From an uncultured Sphingomonadaceae bacterium (GTDB lineage Bacteria; Pseudomonadota; Alphaproteobacteria; Sphingomonadales; Sphingomonadaceae), in NCBI GenBank assembly GCA_946479505.1, contig CAMLGC010000008.1, forward strand, positions 8,347 through 72,346: a stretch of DNA of 64,000 nt, in the 5' to 3' direction. Position 1 is the first letter of the stretch, and every line of letters begins with the position of its first letter. The notes beneath the pieces were generated by a model. That model had not been told where the DNA came from, did not search any database, and saw nothing but the letters and a program-made list of their open reading frames with translations. The position numbers and the translations under genes were made by a program. Below, in pieces: positions 1-8,883 of the stretch.

Positions 1-2
1 TC

Positions 3-2117
3 CACCACAATCTCGATGCCGCGTTGGAGGCGACCGGCGTCACCGGGATTGGTCCCGACGGCGGCACGAAGACGCTGAACCCGCAGGCCAAGTCGTCGGC
101 ACGCTCGGCGTTCGAGAGCGCCAAGCAGCGCTTCTTCGGCCATCTGCTGACCTCGATGAAGACGCCGACGCTGATCGCGCGCATCGAGCAGGATCTCGCC
201 GCCGGCCACGCCTGTGTCGTCCAGATCGTCTCGACCGGCGAGGCGCTGATGGAGCGCCGCATCGCCGAAATCCCGGCCGAAGAGTGGAACGACATCCAGA
301 TCGACATCACGCCGCGCGAATATGTGCTCGACTATCTCGCGCACGCCTTTCCGGTTCAGCTCTTCGAGCCCTTCACCGACAGCGACGGGAACCTGTCCTC
401 GCGGCCCGTGCGGGGTGAAGACGGGCAGCCCGTGCAGTCGCGCGACGCCATCGAAAAGCGTGACCGTCTGATCGAGCAGCTCGCGAGCTTGCCCCCGGTA
501 CAGGGCGCGCTCGACCAGATCGTTCAGCGCTTCGGAACCGACGACGTTGCCGAGGTGACGGGCCGCAGCCGTCGGATCGTCCGCAAGCGCGGAGAGGATG
601 GCGTCGACCGGCTGGCGATCGAAAACCGGCCCGCGGGCGCCAATATCGCCGAGACCGCCGCCTTCCAGGACGACACCAAGCGGATCCTGATCTTCTCGGA
701 CGCGGGCGGCACCGGACGCAGCTATCATGCCGATCTCGGCGCACGGAACCAGCGGCTGCGCGTCCACTATTTGCTCGAGGCGGGCTGGAAGGCCGACGCC
801 GCGATCCAGGGCCTCGGCCGCACCAACCGCACGCATCAGGCGCAGCCGCCCCTGTTCCGCCCCATCGCCACCGACGTGCGCGGCGAGAAGCGCTTCCTCT
901 CGACCATCGCGCGCCGCCTCGACACGCTTGGCGCGATTACGCGCGGGCAGCGTCAGACCGGCGGCCAGGGACTGTTTCGGGCGAGCGACAATCTCGAAAG
1001 CGCCTATGCGCGCGCCGCGCTGCGCCAGATCTACATGCTGCTCGTCAACGGCAAGGTCGAAGGCTGTTCGCTCGGCCGCTTCGAAGACGCGACAGGTCTT
1101 GCACTCACCACCCGCGAGGGCGCGGTCAAGGAGGAGCTGCCACCGATCACGCAATTCCTCAATCGCGTACTGGCGCTGCCGATCGCCTTGCAGAACCTGC
1201 TGTTCGACGTCTTTGACGGGCTGCTCGATGCCCGCATCGAAGCGGCGATCGCTTCCGGCACCTACGACGTCGGCGTCGAGACGCTGCGCGCGGAATCGCT
1301 CGTCATTGCCGATCGCCGCACCATCTACACGCATGCCGGCACCGGCGCCGAGACCCAGCTGTTCGACATCGCCCGCCGCGACCGTACCGATGCGCTGCCG
1401 CTTGCCGACGCGCTGGCACTCGCCGAACAACCGCGCACGCGGCTCCTCGTCAACGCGCGTTCGGGCCATGCAGCGGTGCAGATGCCGGCTGCGAGCATTA
1501 CCCTCGACGATGGCGAGGTTGAAGCGGGGCTTCGCCTCGTCCGCCCGACCGAGCGGCGCAATATGCCCGCCTCCGCGTTGCTCGGCTCGTATTGGGACCC
1601 GGTTGATCAGGTCGCGTTCGCGAAAGCGTGGAACGCCGAAATCGCGAGCTTGCCAGAATTCGTCGAAAGTCGTTTCCATGTCGTGACCGGGCTGCTGCTC
1701 CCGATCTGGCGCAGGCTGCCCGAGGACGGCTGCAGCGTCTATCGACTCCAGACCGATGACGGTGAACGCGTGATCGGTCGCCGAGTCTCGCCGCAATGGG
1801 TCGCCGATACGCTCGGGGCAGCCCCGAACATGGCCGCAGATGAGGCGTGGACAGCCGTGCTGGAACGCGGCGCCACGCTCCAGCTCGAAGGTGGGATGAG
1901 CGTCCGCCGGTCGCTGGTGATGGGCGTGCAGCGCGTCGAGCTCACCGGCTTTACGGACGGCATGGTCGAGCGGCTGAAGGCGATGGGGTTGATGTCCGAG
2001 ATCATCGCCTGGCGCCTGCGGCTGTTCGTACCGGTGGGCGCGAATGGTCCGGCTATCCTGGCCAGCCTCCTCGAACGCCATCCGCTCCAGCGCGTCATCG
2101 ACCGGGCAGCCGCGTGA
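3..2117 (+). CDS. Strawberry-notch-like helicase, C-terminal part (partial)
   Basis: The reading frame is open from base 3 with no start in view, so the gene begins left of the window and only about 705 C-terminal residues are visible. The segment with GGTGRSYHAD, then NQRLRVHYLLEAGW and GLGRTNR (about nt 700-840) matches the strawberry-notch helicase C domain; the arginine-rich end resembles SF2 motif VI. The N-terminal ATPase half would lie upstream. Such proteins (usually around 1400 aa) are common backbone genes of alphaproteobacterial ICEs, often next to a Toprim protein as here. The exact role in element maintenance or transfer is unknown. Family assignment is firm; function is inferred. 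Confidence 0.85.
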   Translation, partial: HHNLDAALEATGVTGIGPDGGTKTLNPQAKSSARSAFESAKQRFFGHLLTSMKTPTLIARIEQDLAAGHACVVQIVSTGEALMERRIAEIPAEEWNDIQIDITPREYVLDYLAHAFPVQLFEPFTDSDGNLSSRPVRGEDGQPVQSRDAIEKRDRLIEQLASLPPVQGALDQIVQRFGTDDVAEVTGRSRRIVRKRGEDGVDRLAIENRPAGANIAETAAFQDDTKRILIFSDAGGTGRSYHADLGARNQRLRVHYLLEAGWKADAAIQGLGRTNRTHQAQPPLFRPIATDVRGEKRFLSTIARRLDTLGAITRGQRQTGGQGLFRASDNLESAYARAALRQIYMLLVNGKVEGCSLGRFEDATGLALTTREGAVKEELPPITQFLNRVLALPIALQNLLFDVFDGLLDARIEAAIASGTYDVGVETLRAESLVIADRRTIYTHAGTGAETQLFDIARRDRTDALPLADALALAEQPRTRLLVNARSGHAAVQMPAASITLDDGEVEAGLRLVRPTERRNMPASALLGSYWDPVDQVAFAKAWNAEIASLPEFVESRFHVVTGLLLPIWRRLPEDGCSVYRLQTDDGERVIGRRVSPQWVADTLGAAPNMAADEAWTAVLERGATLQLEGGMSVRRSLVMGVQRVELTGFTDGMVERLKAMGLMSEIIAWRLRLFVPVGANGPAILASLLERHPLQRVIDRAAA

Positions 2118-2129
2118 GGAGGCCGAGCC

Positions 2130-3173
2130 ATGCCGCGATCAGCCCAGGAGCTGGCGGGCCGCCTCGCGCGCGATGCCGAGGCCGTCTGCCGCCACTATCT
2201 TTCCAACGGACGCCGGCAGGGGCGCTACTGGTGCGTCGGCGACGTCGACAATTCGCCGGGGCGCTCGCTGTTCGTGCGGCTGACCGGCCCTGCGTCCGGC
2301 AAAGGAGCGGCCGGCAAATGGACCGATGCCGCGACCGGCGAGCATGGCGATCTGCTCGATCTGATCGCGGCCAGCCGCAAGCTTGGCGGCCTGAACGAGA
2401 CGCTGGAGGAAGCCCGGTCGTTTCTGCGGCTTCCGCGCCCCGAACCAGCGGGGCGAGCGAATGTCGAGCCCGTGCCGGGCGGCTCACCCGAGGCCGCACG
2501 GCGGCTCTGGGCCATCGCGCGACCGATCCACGGCACGCTTGCCGAAACCTATCTTCGCGCCCGCGGCATCACCGATTTTCGCAATCTGGGCGCGCTCCGC
2601 TTTCATCCGCGCTGCTGGTATCGCGGCGACCCGGATGATCCTCGGGATCGCGTCCGCGATGCATGGCCGGCGCTGATCGCGGCGGTGCGCGACAATGACG
2701 GCCAGCTAACCGGCGTCCATCGCACCTGGCTCGCGCTCGACGGGCGCGGCAAGGCCCCGGTGTCGACGCCGCGCCGCGCGATCGGACAGCTGCTCGGGAA
2801 TGGCGTTCGCTTCGGCACGCCCGGCGACATGCTCGCCGCCGGCGAGGGGATCGAGACGACGCTGTCGCTGCGCGAGGCGCTGCCCGGATTGCCGACCTTG
2901 GCCGCACTGTCGGCTAGCCATCTCGCGGCCGTACAGATCCCACCCGGCATCCGCCGGCTCTATATCGCGCGGGACGCCGATCCAGCCGGGCAGGCAGCGG
3001 TGGAGGCGCTCACCGATCGCGCCCGCGCAGCAAACGTCCTGCCCGTGATCCTCGATTCCGATCGCGGCGATTGGAACGATGACCTGCGTGCGCTGGGTCC
3101 AAATGCGCTCCGCCGCAACCTGTGCGCCCAACTCGCACGCGTCGATGCTGAACGCTTTCTCCCAATCGGCTGA
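2130..3173 (+). CDS. Toprim domain protein, primase-like (DUF7146 type)
   Basis: 347 aa, starting 12 bases after the helicase and so likely co-transcribed. The N-terminal third (CRHYLS, YWCVGD, then a KWTDAATGEHGDLLDLI stretch) looks like a degenerate CHC2-type primase zinc region. The C-terminal half is a Toprim fold with the conserved Glu in GEGIET (residue 239) and the Asp pair of RDADPAG (D282, D284), the metal-binding residues of primases and topoisomerases. It probably primes or processes element DNA during replication or transfer, perhaps with the adjacent helicase. Domain call is solid; the biological role is inferred. Confidence 0.85.
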   Translation: MPRSAQELAGRLARDAEAVCRHYLSNGRRQGRYWCVGDVDNSPGRSLFVRLTGPASGKGAAGKWTDAATGEHGDLLDLIAASRKLGGLNETLEEARSFLRLPRPEPAGRANVEPVPGGSPEAARRLWAIARPIHGTLAETYLRARGITDFRNLGALRFHPRCWYRGDPDDPRDRVRDAWPALIAAVRDNDGQLTGVHRTWLALDGRGKAPVSTPRRAIGQLLGNGVRFGTPGDMLAAGEGIETTLSLREALPGLPTLAALSASHLAAVQIPPGIRRLYIARDADPAGQAAVEALTDRARAANVLPVILDSDRGDWNDDLRALGPNALRRNLCAQLARVDAERFLPIG

Positions 3174-3513
3174 TGGCCGGAAGGAGGTTTCGGGCTTCGC
3201 AGTCGGGCAGGGGCCTGCCGCTCACGCTTGAGGGCCGCGCCTGGCCTTCTGCCGGGCGATCGGAGCGGAGTCAGCACGGCCCCGCAACGGCTGCGGCCGG
3301 CTCTTTTCCGCCGCCGGCGGCATCATTACCGGTAATCGGCACGACCGGATTCAGCCGCGGCTTTGCAGCGCGAAGCAAAAGAGCCGGCCTTCACCGTCCT
3401 CCGCTTCGCTCCGGCCGTGCCCGATCCGGCACGGTGCAGGGCCGCGCCGGTCCCGCTCATCGTCGCCCGAAAGGCCGCGAGAGGCGCGGCTTGCAGCCGA
3501 AAGGTCCAGGCAC
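3174..3513 (+). repeat. Gene-free spacer with long-range inverted repeat and palindrome
   Basis: No gene is supported here. A perfect 13-bp inverted repeat (GGCCGGCTCTTTT at 3295-3307 and its complement at 3377-3389) encloses about 70 bases. Inside lies a perfect 12-bp palindrome, ATTACCGGTAAT, at 3325-3336. A further hairpin, CCGTGCC/GGCACGG, spans 3415-3434. Similar structured spacers follow other genes of this element. Function unknown. Confidence 0.6.
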
Positions 3514-4434
3514 ATGTCCGACGATGAAGACGCACCGGCAGAATCTCCAACAGGCGTCATCCTCCAGGAGCTTCAGCTCTATGGCTATCGGCCGTTCGCG
3601 GATGAGGCCGATCCGCGGCCACTCCCCGAAACGACGCAGGTCACCGGCGCGCTCGCCGATCTTTTCGATGCGCTCGTCTTCATGCTTCAGGACACGAGAC
3701 TCGAGCCCGATCTCGAGGATCTGCTCTGGGGGCAGGTCAATCTCTTCCACCGCGCCGCCGACCGGGTCGAGCGCGAGCTCGACGACAACGAGCAGGCGCA
3801 AAAGCGCCTTCAGCGCGAGCAGGACGGCTCCGAAGTCCGCTCGGTCGAGCTCGAGCGCGCGCTCGCCGAGGGCCTGACGCTCCTCGAACGGCGCGACGCG
3901 TTCGAGCTGATGCGCGACACCGCCGCGCAGGCTTACGAGCGGCAGACCCGCTCACGCTGGCGGCCGCGCACCGGCAGTCTCGTCAATCGCAAGATGCTCA
4001 CCGCCGCGATGATCGACAGCCGCGATTTTCTCGCGGCGCGTCGGCGTGCGGAGTCGGAAGTCATGCTTCCGTCCGGACCCAAGGTCGCGTTCACCGGCGG
4101 CCTCGATTGTACCGACCATGACGCCATCTGGGCAGCGCTCGACCGGGTTCATGCCAAGCATCCCGACATGGTGCTCCTTCATGGCGGCTCGCCCAAGGGC
4201 GCCGAGCGCATCGCTGCGTGCTGGGCAGACAATCGAAAGGTAACGCAGATCGCATTCAAGCCCGACTGGACCCGCCACGCCAAAGCGGCTCCGTTCAAAC
4301 GCAACGACCAGCTGCTTGACGTGCTGCCGATCGGCGTCATCGTATTCCGCGGCTCAGGCATCCAGGACAATCTCGCCGACAAGGCCCGCCGCCTCGGCAT
4401 TCCCGTGTTCGACTTCAGGAAACTCGGTGCATGA
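3514..4434 (+). CDS. DUF2493 domain protein (SLOG-like nucleotide-binding fold)
   Basis: 306 aa. The N-terminal half is acidic and helical (about residues 40-150). The C-terminal part, from KVAFTGGLDCTDHDAIWAAL through MVLLHGGSPKGAE to the end, matches DUF2493, a Rossmann-like fold of the SLOG superfamily thought to bind nucleotide-derived ligands; the GG-x-PKGAE segment is the usual phosphate-binding loop. The start at 3514 is the first ATG of the conserved frame. It belongs to the standard backbone set of this ICE type. The ligand and role are not known. Confidence 0.8.
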   Translation: MSDDEDAPAESPTGVILQELQLYGYRPFADEADPRPLPETTQVTGALADLFDALVFMLQDTRLEPDLEDLLWGQVNLFHRAADRVERELDDNEQAQKRLQREQDGSEVRSVELERALAEGLTLLERRDAFELMRDTAAQAYERQTRSRWRPRTGSLVNRKMLTAAMIDSRDFLAARRRAESEVMLPSGPKVAFTGGLDCTDHDAIWAALDRVHAKHPDMVLLHGGSPKGAERIAACWADNRKVTQIAFKPDWTRHAKAAPFKRNDQLLDVLPIGVIVFRGSGIQDNLADKARRLGIPVFDFRKLGA

Positions 4435-4501
4435 GCGCCGGCGAGCATGTGCATCATCCTCCAACACGAGTTTGGCCGGAACGCGGGTGAACGGCGACAC
4501 C

Positions 4502-4701
4502 CGGGAGCTACGTGCTCCCGATCGGTGCAGGCGAGCCACCCCGCTCTTTAGGGCGCATTCCTTGGTCCGGCCGCGGCCTTCCACGATCAACCCGTAAAGG
4601 GTCCGCTACGCATGCGTGCGGCCGCCGGCATGCGCCGACGGTGATCGCGGCCGCGGCCCGGACGCGGGCGCGCGCCTGTCGAGCGGGGGCGGTCCCCGCT
4701 C
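4502..4701 (+). repeat. Two hairpins upstream of small ORF
   Basis: The spacer after the DUF2493 gene holds a perfect 7-bp hairpin at 4502-4520 (CGGGAGC, loop TACGT, GCTCCCG) and a perfect 8-bp hairpin at 4681-4701 (GAGCGGGG, loop GCGGT, CCCCGCTC). The second ends a few bases before the AGGAG ribosome site of the next gene, so it could affect that gene's translation. Neither has a T-run, so they are not typical terminators. Confidence 0.45.
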
Positions 4702-4720
4702 CAGCACAGGAGCCAATCCG

Positions 4721-4885
4721 ATGTCACTCGAGATAGCCCAATCGTTCGCCTGGAATCTCGCCACCTCGCTCATGGTTTGCGTGATCCTCTTCCGCACCGC
4801 CGAAGGCTATGGCGTTCTTCCAACGTCCGAGTTTGACGGTGATCCCGGCTCGATCGTCACCGAATATGACCCGTTCGGAGCCTGA
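4721..4885 (+). CDS. Small hypothetical protein (54 aa)
   Basis: A 54-residue frame beginning MSLEIAQSFAWNLATSLMVC, preceded by AGGAG at good spacing and followed by a strong terminator. The first half is hydrophobic enough for one membrane-associated helix; the tail is acidic (EFDGDPGSIVTEYDPFGA). No family is recognised. The ribosome site and terminator argue that it is real. Longer versions of the frame reaching upstream run through hairpins and are unlikely. Confidence 0.6.
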   Translation: MSLEIAQSFAWNLATSLMVCVILFRTAEGYGVLPTSEFDGDPGSIVTEYDPFGA

Positions 4886-4900
4886 GATTCGTGCTTGTGG

Positions 4901-4936
4901 GACGCCGGAACCGCGATCACGGTTCCGGCGTCGGCG
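4901..4936 (+). terminator. Rho-independent terminator
   Basis: Perfect 13-bp stem (GACGCCGGAACCG at 4901-4913, loop CGATCA, complement at 4920-4932) with a short T-run a few bases beyond. It closes the 54-aa gene. Confidence 0.75.
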
Positions 4937-5011
4937 CTTTTCTGCTATGTTCAGCCCAACGCGCTTGGTGGTTGGGTGGCGCGTCCTCGTTGATTGTTCC
5001 GGAGGACGTCC

Positions 5012-5542
5012 ATGATCATTACGCTCACGCTCTGCTTTGCAGGTCTCATCTTTCTGATGTGGCTGACCTTCAACCTTGCCGTCTATGCGCTGCCGTTTTT
5101 CGCTGGTTTGTCGGCGGCGCTGTTCGCCTATCACCACGACGCCGGCCTGCTCGGCGCTGCGATCGTCGGCCTGATCGCTGGCGTATTCACGCTCGTTATC
5201 GGGCAGTTTCTGTTCGCCATGTTCCGTTCGCCGTGGATTCGCGCAGGCATCGCTGCGATCTATGCAGCGCCCGCCGGCATCGCCGGCTGGCATCTCGTCT
5301 ATGGTCTGTTCCGGATCGCCGGCACCGGTGAACCCTGGCACTCCGGTATTGCCTGGATCGGCGGAGTGCTGATCGCGGGCGTCGCCTGGGTCCGCGTCAC
5401 TGCGCTCCAGCCCGAGATCGAGGCGGCGCGCCGGCGTGGACGTGAACTCGGTACGCGCGCATATTATGGAGAACCGAGGAGCGGCCCCTCGCGCCCGCCG
5501 TCGATTGGCCCGATCACCGGTGCAATCGATCGCCGACGCTGA
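5012..5542 (+). CDS. Small integral membrane protein
   Basis: 176 aa with start at 5012 chosen because GGAGG lies 7 bases upstream; an earlier in-frame start at 4994 has no such site. The protein is almost wholly hydrophobic, with about four to five predicted membrane helices (from ITLTLCFAGLIFLMWLTF at the N-terminus through IAGWHLVYGLF), then a short basic cytoplasmic tail. No catalytic motif is seen. It sits in the ICE backbone between hypothetical genes. Function unknown. Confidence 0.75.
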   Translation: MIITLTLCFAGLIFLMWLTFNLAVYALPFFAGLSAALFAYHHDAGLLGAAIVGLIAGVFTLVIGQFLFAMFRSPWIRAGIAAIYAAPAGIAGWHLVYGLFRIAGTGEPWHSGIAWIGGVLIAGVAWVRVTALQPEIEAARRRGRELGTRAYYGEPRSGPSRPPSIGPITGAIDRRR

Positions 5543-6007
5543 AACCGGCGCTGCAACGGCACCCGCTCGCGTTCGCGACCTGGGGCGAATCAACGCGCTC
5601 TCCCAACAAGGCGCAACAGGGGCATCGTGGTCGCCCGTCCATTCATCCGGCGATTGCCACCTGATCCAGGCAGCTTTCTCGCGTGGACCCGTCCACCGTC
5701 CTTCTGGGAACGGCGCGCGCCAGGTCTTCCACTGTCATGTCGTTGAGCCGATACCCAACCGGCCTCTCTGCGGCTTGATCTGGCCGGGGCCTGCTCACGC
5801 TTCGATCGCCTGAGCCGCAACGGCAGCCGCGCACCTTTCTTCCCCTGCCCGCGCAAGCGGGCATTCCTCGCGCGACAAGAAAGCTGCTTGCTGCCGTCCT
5901 CCGCTTCGCTGCGGCCCGAAGGTGCGGCGGCGCTCGCCCCGGCCCACCGACAAGCCATCGAGACCGCGGTGGGCGCGGGCTCGAATCCAAATGAAAGGAA
6001 GACTGAC
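5543..6007 (+). repeat. Gene-free spacer with imperfect inverted repeat
   Basis: No gene is supported in these 465 bases. GCAGCTTTCT at 5670-5679 is complementary to AGAAAGCTGC at 5878-5887, and the flanking CGCG continues the pairing after a short bulge. This parallels the long-range repeats in the spacers at 3.3 and 6.7 kb. Confidence 0.45.
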
Positions 6008-6334
6008 ATGGCGAGCATCGGCACCTTCAAAAAGAGCGCGAACGGCGAGTTCACCGGCGAGATCGTGACCCTTTCGGTGCAGGCGAAGAACGTCCGCATC
6101 GTTCCCGAGGAGAACCGGTCCAACGAGAACGCCCCATCGCACCGCGTCTTCGTCGGCCGCGCCGAGATCGGCGCCGCCTGGGAAAAGCGTTCGCAGGAGA
6201 ATCGCGACTATCTCGGCCTCAAGCTCGACGATCCGAGCTTCACCGCTCCGATCTACGCCAACCTCTTCGACGATGAGGACGGCAAGACCTACACGCTCAT
6301 CTGGTCGCGCCCGAATGGCAAGCGCGGCGACTGA
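6008..6334 (+). CDS. DUF736 family protein (first copy)
   Basis: 108 aa, beginning MASIGTFKKSANGEFTGEIVT, the hallmark N-terminus of DUF736, a small beta-rich family found almost only on alphaproteobacterial plasmids and ICEs. The conserved SHRVFVGRAEIGAAW and YANLFDDEDGKTYTLIWSR segments are present. AAGGAAG lies upstream of the ATG. A second, diverged copy follows at 6852. The molecular role is unknown; presence is a useful marker of this element class. Confidence 0.9.
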   Translation: MASIGTFKKSANGEFTGEIVTLSVQAKNVRIVPEENRSNENAPSHRVFVGRAEIGAAWEKRSQENRDYLGLKLDDPSFTAPIYANLFDDEDGKTYTLIWSRPNGKRGD

Positions 6335-6347
6335 GCCGTCCGCGAAG

Positions 6348-6381
6348 ATGCTCCGCCCGGGTCTCCGGGTGGAGCATTTTT
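6348..6381 (+). terminator. Rho-independent terminator
   Basis: Thirteen-pair stem with one G-T pair (ATGCTCCGCCCGG at 6348-6360, loop GTCT, CCGGGTGGAGCAT at 6365-6377) running into five T residues. It closes the first DUF736 gene. Confidence 0.8.
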
Positions 6382-6851
6382 CTGCTGTTCGATAGGCGAA
6401 CAATCCTGCTCATCATCGTCGGATCCGATGCCGGTGCGCACGCCTGCGAGGTCGGCGACCGGCGCGCCGTCACCGCTCCCGATGAGCAATTCGGATCTTC
6501 ACCGCCACCGTGTCCGATGGTACGTTCGCGCCACTCCGGTTTCCGAGGCCGGCCGCGTCGTGCTCCCGAATCGTCGCCGGCACAGCCTCCTCTTTGAATG
6601 CATTCCGGACGCCATCCGGCTTTCTCCGCGCCGGTCTGGGCTGGCGTCGTCCCCCGCAAAACCATCGCTGGCGGACTTATTTCCCCGCCGGCGGGCGCCG
6701 GCTCCTCGCGGTCGCTGCGCTTCAAATAAGCCCGCCGCTCATGGTCCTTCGCTGCCGCTCCGGCGCTGCGCGTTCGCGGGGACCGCCCCCAGCCGTGGAG
6801 CCGCGCGGCAGCCGGAATGGACCGGTTGGCCATGCATTGAGGAGACCGACC
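6382..6851 (+). repeat. Gene-free spacer with long inverted repeat
   Basis: No gene is supported in this 470-base stretch. GGCGGACTTATTT at 6670-6682 pairs with AAATAAGCCCGCC at 6724-6736 (one G-T pair). After an unpaired four-base step the pairing resumes with ACCAT (6661-6665) and ATGGT (6741-6745). The enclosed 41 bases are very GC-rich and self-complementary. Confidence 0.5.
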
Positions 6852-7172
6852 ATGCCCGCAATCGGCCATGTCACCAAGCAACCCGACGGCAGCTACAAGG
6901 GCGAGCTCAAGACGCTGTCGATCCGCGCCGAGCTCGAAATCCTGCCCAATCGCGCCAAGCCGAACGACGTCCGTCCCGACTATCGCGTCGTCGCGGCCGG
7001 GGTCGAGATCGGCGCCGGCTGGCTCCGTCGCAGCGAAGCGACGGGCAACATCTATGTGTCGCTCAGCCTTGCTACGCCGGAGTTCGGACCTCGCCGGCTC
7101 TACGCCACGCTGGAACGCGCGGAGCGGCAGCACGAGGACAGCTTCACGATTGTCTGGATTCCGACCGACTGA
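6852..7172 (+). CDS. DUF736 family protein (second copy)
   Basis: 106 aa, starting MPAIGHVTKQPDGSYKGELK. It shares the DUF736 layout with the copy at 6008: N-terminal strand pair, an RPDYRVVAAGVEIGAGW block and a C-terminal SFTIVWIP strand, but identity is only moderate, so this is an old paralogue and not a recent duplication. GGAG lies just upstream of the ATG. A GC hairpin follows the stop. Function unknown. Confidence 0.88.
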   Translation: MPAIGHVTKQPDGSYKGELKTLSIRAELEILPNRAKPNDVRPDYRVVAAGVEIGAGWLRRSEATGNIYVSLSLATPEFGPRRLYATLERAERQHEDSFTIVWIPTD

Positions 7173-7181
7173 TCGCAACCC

Positions 7182-7213
7182 GCTCCCGCGCGTGTCGCGC
7201 GCGGGAGCTGTTT
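7182..7213 (+). terminator. Probable terminator hairpin
   Basis: GCTCCCGCGCG at 7182-7192 is perfectly complementary to 7198-7208, followed by TGTTT. The stem is strong but the T-run is weak. Confidence 0.5.
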
Positions 7214-7332
7214 CCTCGAAGGGGGGTCGAAAACGCGTATAGCGATTTGCGACCCTGCCGCGGACGGTTCCGGCGGGGCAGCAAGGGACGGCTGCGGCGC
7301 AATCGGGCGTCCGCGGCGCCGGACCTCTACCC

Positions 7333-7557
7333 ATGGATGACACCGCCGATCGCGCGCAGGCCGCGCGCGACACATGTCCCTTTCTGACGACCAAGCAGGC
7401 CGCCTTCCATCTCGGCCTCGCCTACAGCACGCTCAAGAAGATGCGCGCGAACGGTGAGGGGCCGCGATGCCGCCTGCACGGCCGCACCTGGCGCTATCAT
7501 ATCGACGATATCGAAGCCTGGTCGGCCGCCCGCGCCAAGGGGGGCGACCATGCCTGA
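7333..7557 (+). CDS. AlpA/excisionase-like helix-turn-helix protein
   Basis: 74 aa. FLTTKQAAFHLGLAYSTLKKMRANGEGPRC and the WRYHIDDIEAW end match the MerR-superfamily helix-turn-helix of the excisionase/AlpA class, where the first helix pair reads DNA and the WR-Y segment forms the wing. Small proteins like this regulate excision or the transfer genes of ICEs. Its stop overlaps the start of the TraF-like peptidase gene, so the two are translationally coupled. Targets are not known. Confidence 0.82.
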   Translation: MDDTADRAQAARDTCPFLTTKQAAFHLGLAYSTLKKMRANGEGPRCRLHGRTWRYHIDDIEAWSAARAKGGDHA

Positions 7558-8122
7558 TGCACGCAACCTGCCGCTGTTCCGCTGGGGCGACCAGCTGCGC
7601 GCGACGCGCGCACGCCGCCGGCGGCGTCACCGCATTGCGATAGGGGCGGCGGGCTCCGTCGCTCTGCTTGCGCTGCCCGCAATCACCGCGCCGCGGCCGC
7701 TCCTCGTGTGGAACGCGAGCGCGAGCGCCCCGCTTGGCCTCTACGCCGTCAGCTCGCCCGACATCCTGCGGCGCGGTGATATGGTCGTCGTCCGGCTTCC
7801 CAAAGCCGCTCGCATGCTCGCCGCGACGCGCCATTATCTCCCCGCCAATGTGCCTGCGGTGAAGCGCGTCGTTGCGACCGTGGGCGACCGCGTTTGCGCG
7901 CGCGGCGACACCGTGCGGATCGCGGGCCGGATGGCGGTGCGCCGGCTGGCGCGTGACCAGCTCGGCAGGCCACTTCCGGCTTGGGACGGCTGTCGCCGCC
8001 TCGCGTCCGGCGAGTTGTTCCTGGCGATGGTCGGCGAACCCGCGTCGTTCGACAGCCGCTATTTCGGGCCGGTCGACCGCGGCAACGTGATCGGACGGGC
8101 GCACCTGTTATGGCGCCGCTGA
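7550..8122 (+). CDS. traF: TraF-type S26 signal peptidase
   Basis: 190 aa; the start at 7550 overlaps the preceding gene by 8 bases. A basic N-terminus is followed by one membrane helix (about residues 28-47). The catalytic serine is S59 in SASAPLGLYAV and the general-base lysine is K105 in VKRVVATVGD, the Ser/Lys pair of family S26. TraF peptidases mature and cyclise the TrbC pilin of IncP-type systems, which matches the trbC gene at 35 kb. It probably acts on the periplasmic face of the inner membrane. Confidence 0.88.
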   Translation: MPDARNLPLFRWGDQLRATRARRRRRHRIAIGAAGSVALLALPAITAPRPLLVWNASASAPLGLYAVSSPDILRRGDMVVVRLPKAARMLAATRHYLPANVPAVKRVVATVGDRVCARGDTVRIAGRMAVRRLARDQLGRPLPAWDGCRRLASGELFLAMVGEPASFDSRYFGPVDRGNVIGRAHLLWRR

Positions 8123-8727
8123 AGCTCGCCATCGTGGCCGCGCTGCTGGCCGCAACGCCACCGGCTCGGGCACAAGACGTCAGCGATCCGGTTGCGCGCT
8201 GGCACTCTTATGTTGCCGAGGCGTCGCTCCGCTTCGGGATTCCGGCCGTCTGGATCGAGCGCGTCATGCGCGCCGAAAGCGGCGGCCAGACCCGGATCGA
8301 TGGCCGCCCGATCACCAGCCGCGCCGGCGCGATGGGGTTGATGCAGCTCATGCCCGGAACCTGGGCCGAGATGCGCGCGGCGCTCGACCTCGGCGGCGAC
8401 CCCTATGATCCGCGTGACAATATCCTGGCGGGGACGGCCTATCTTCGCCGCATGTACCGCCGCTTCGGCTATCCCGGCCTGTTCGCCGCCTATAATGCCG
8501 GTCCGGGGCGGTACGCCGCCTACCTCGACCGCGAGCGCACCCTCCCGGCTGAAACACGGACCTATCTCGAGGAGGTCGTTCCCTCATCGGCCAAATGGGC
8601 GGCAACCGCCGCCGCTGAGGCAGCACCGCCGTCCATCTTTGCGGTCAATATGGTCGATCGAACGGCCGACGTCGGAGCGCCGGCCGCCCCGTCGAATGGC
8701 CTCTTCGCGATCAGGATTGGCCGTTAG
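8110..8727 (+). CDS. Lytic transglycosylase (SLT family)
   Basis: 205 aa; ATG at 8110 overlaps traF by 13 bases. A signal peptide (MAPLKLAIVAALLAATPPARA) is followed by the SLT fold: catalytic Glu in MRAESGG (E56), then GAMGLMQLMPGTW and AYNAGPGRYAAY. The enzyme cleaves peptidoglycan in the periplasm and should open the wall for assembly of the Trb conjugation channel, like TrbN/VirB1. The gene order traF then transglycosylase is typical for this ICE type. Confidence 0.9.
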   Translation: MAPLKLAIVAALLAATPPARAQDVSDPVARWHSYVAEASLRFGIPAVWIERVMRAESGGQTRIDGRPITSRAGAMGLMQLMPGTWAEMRAALDLGGDPYDPRDNILAGTAYLRRMYRRFGYPGLFAAYNAGPGRYAAYLDRERTLPAETRTYLEEVVPSSAKWAATAAAEAAPPSIFAVNMVDRTADVGAPAAPSNGLFAIRIGR

Positions 8728-8883
8728 AGCCGGCGACATCAGCCGTTCGGCCGCGGCCGTTCCTCCGTTCGGAAAGGATCGCTAACCGGACGTCGTGCGT
8801 ATCGGTATATGGCTGTCGCGCCACTTTTCTGCGCGACTCAGGCGGCGTGGGGCATGCGCGTTTGCCAAAGAAGGGCCTTGAGC

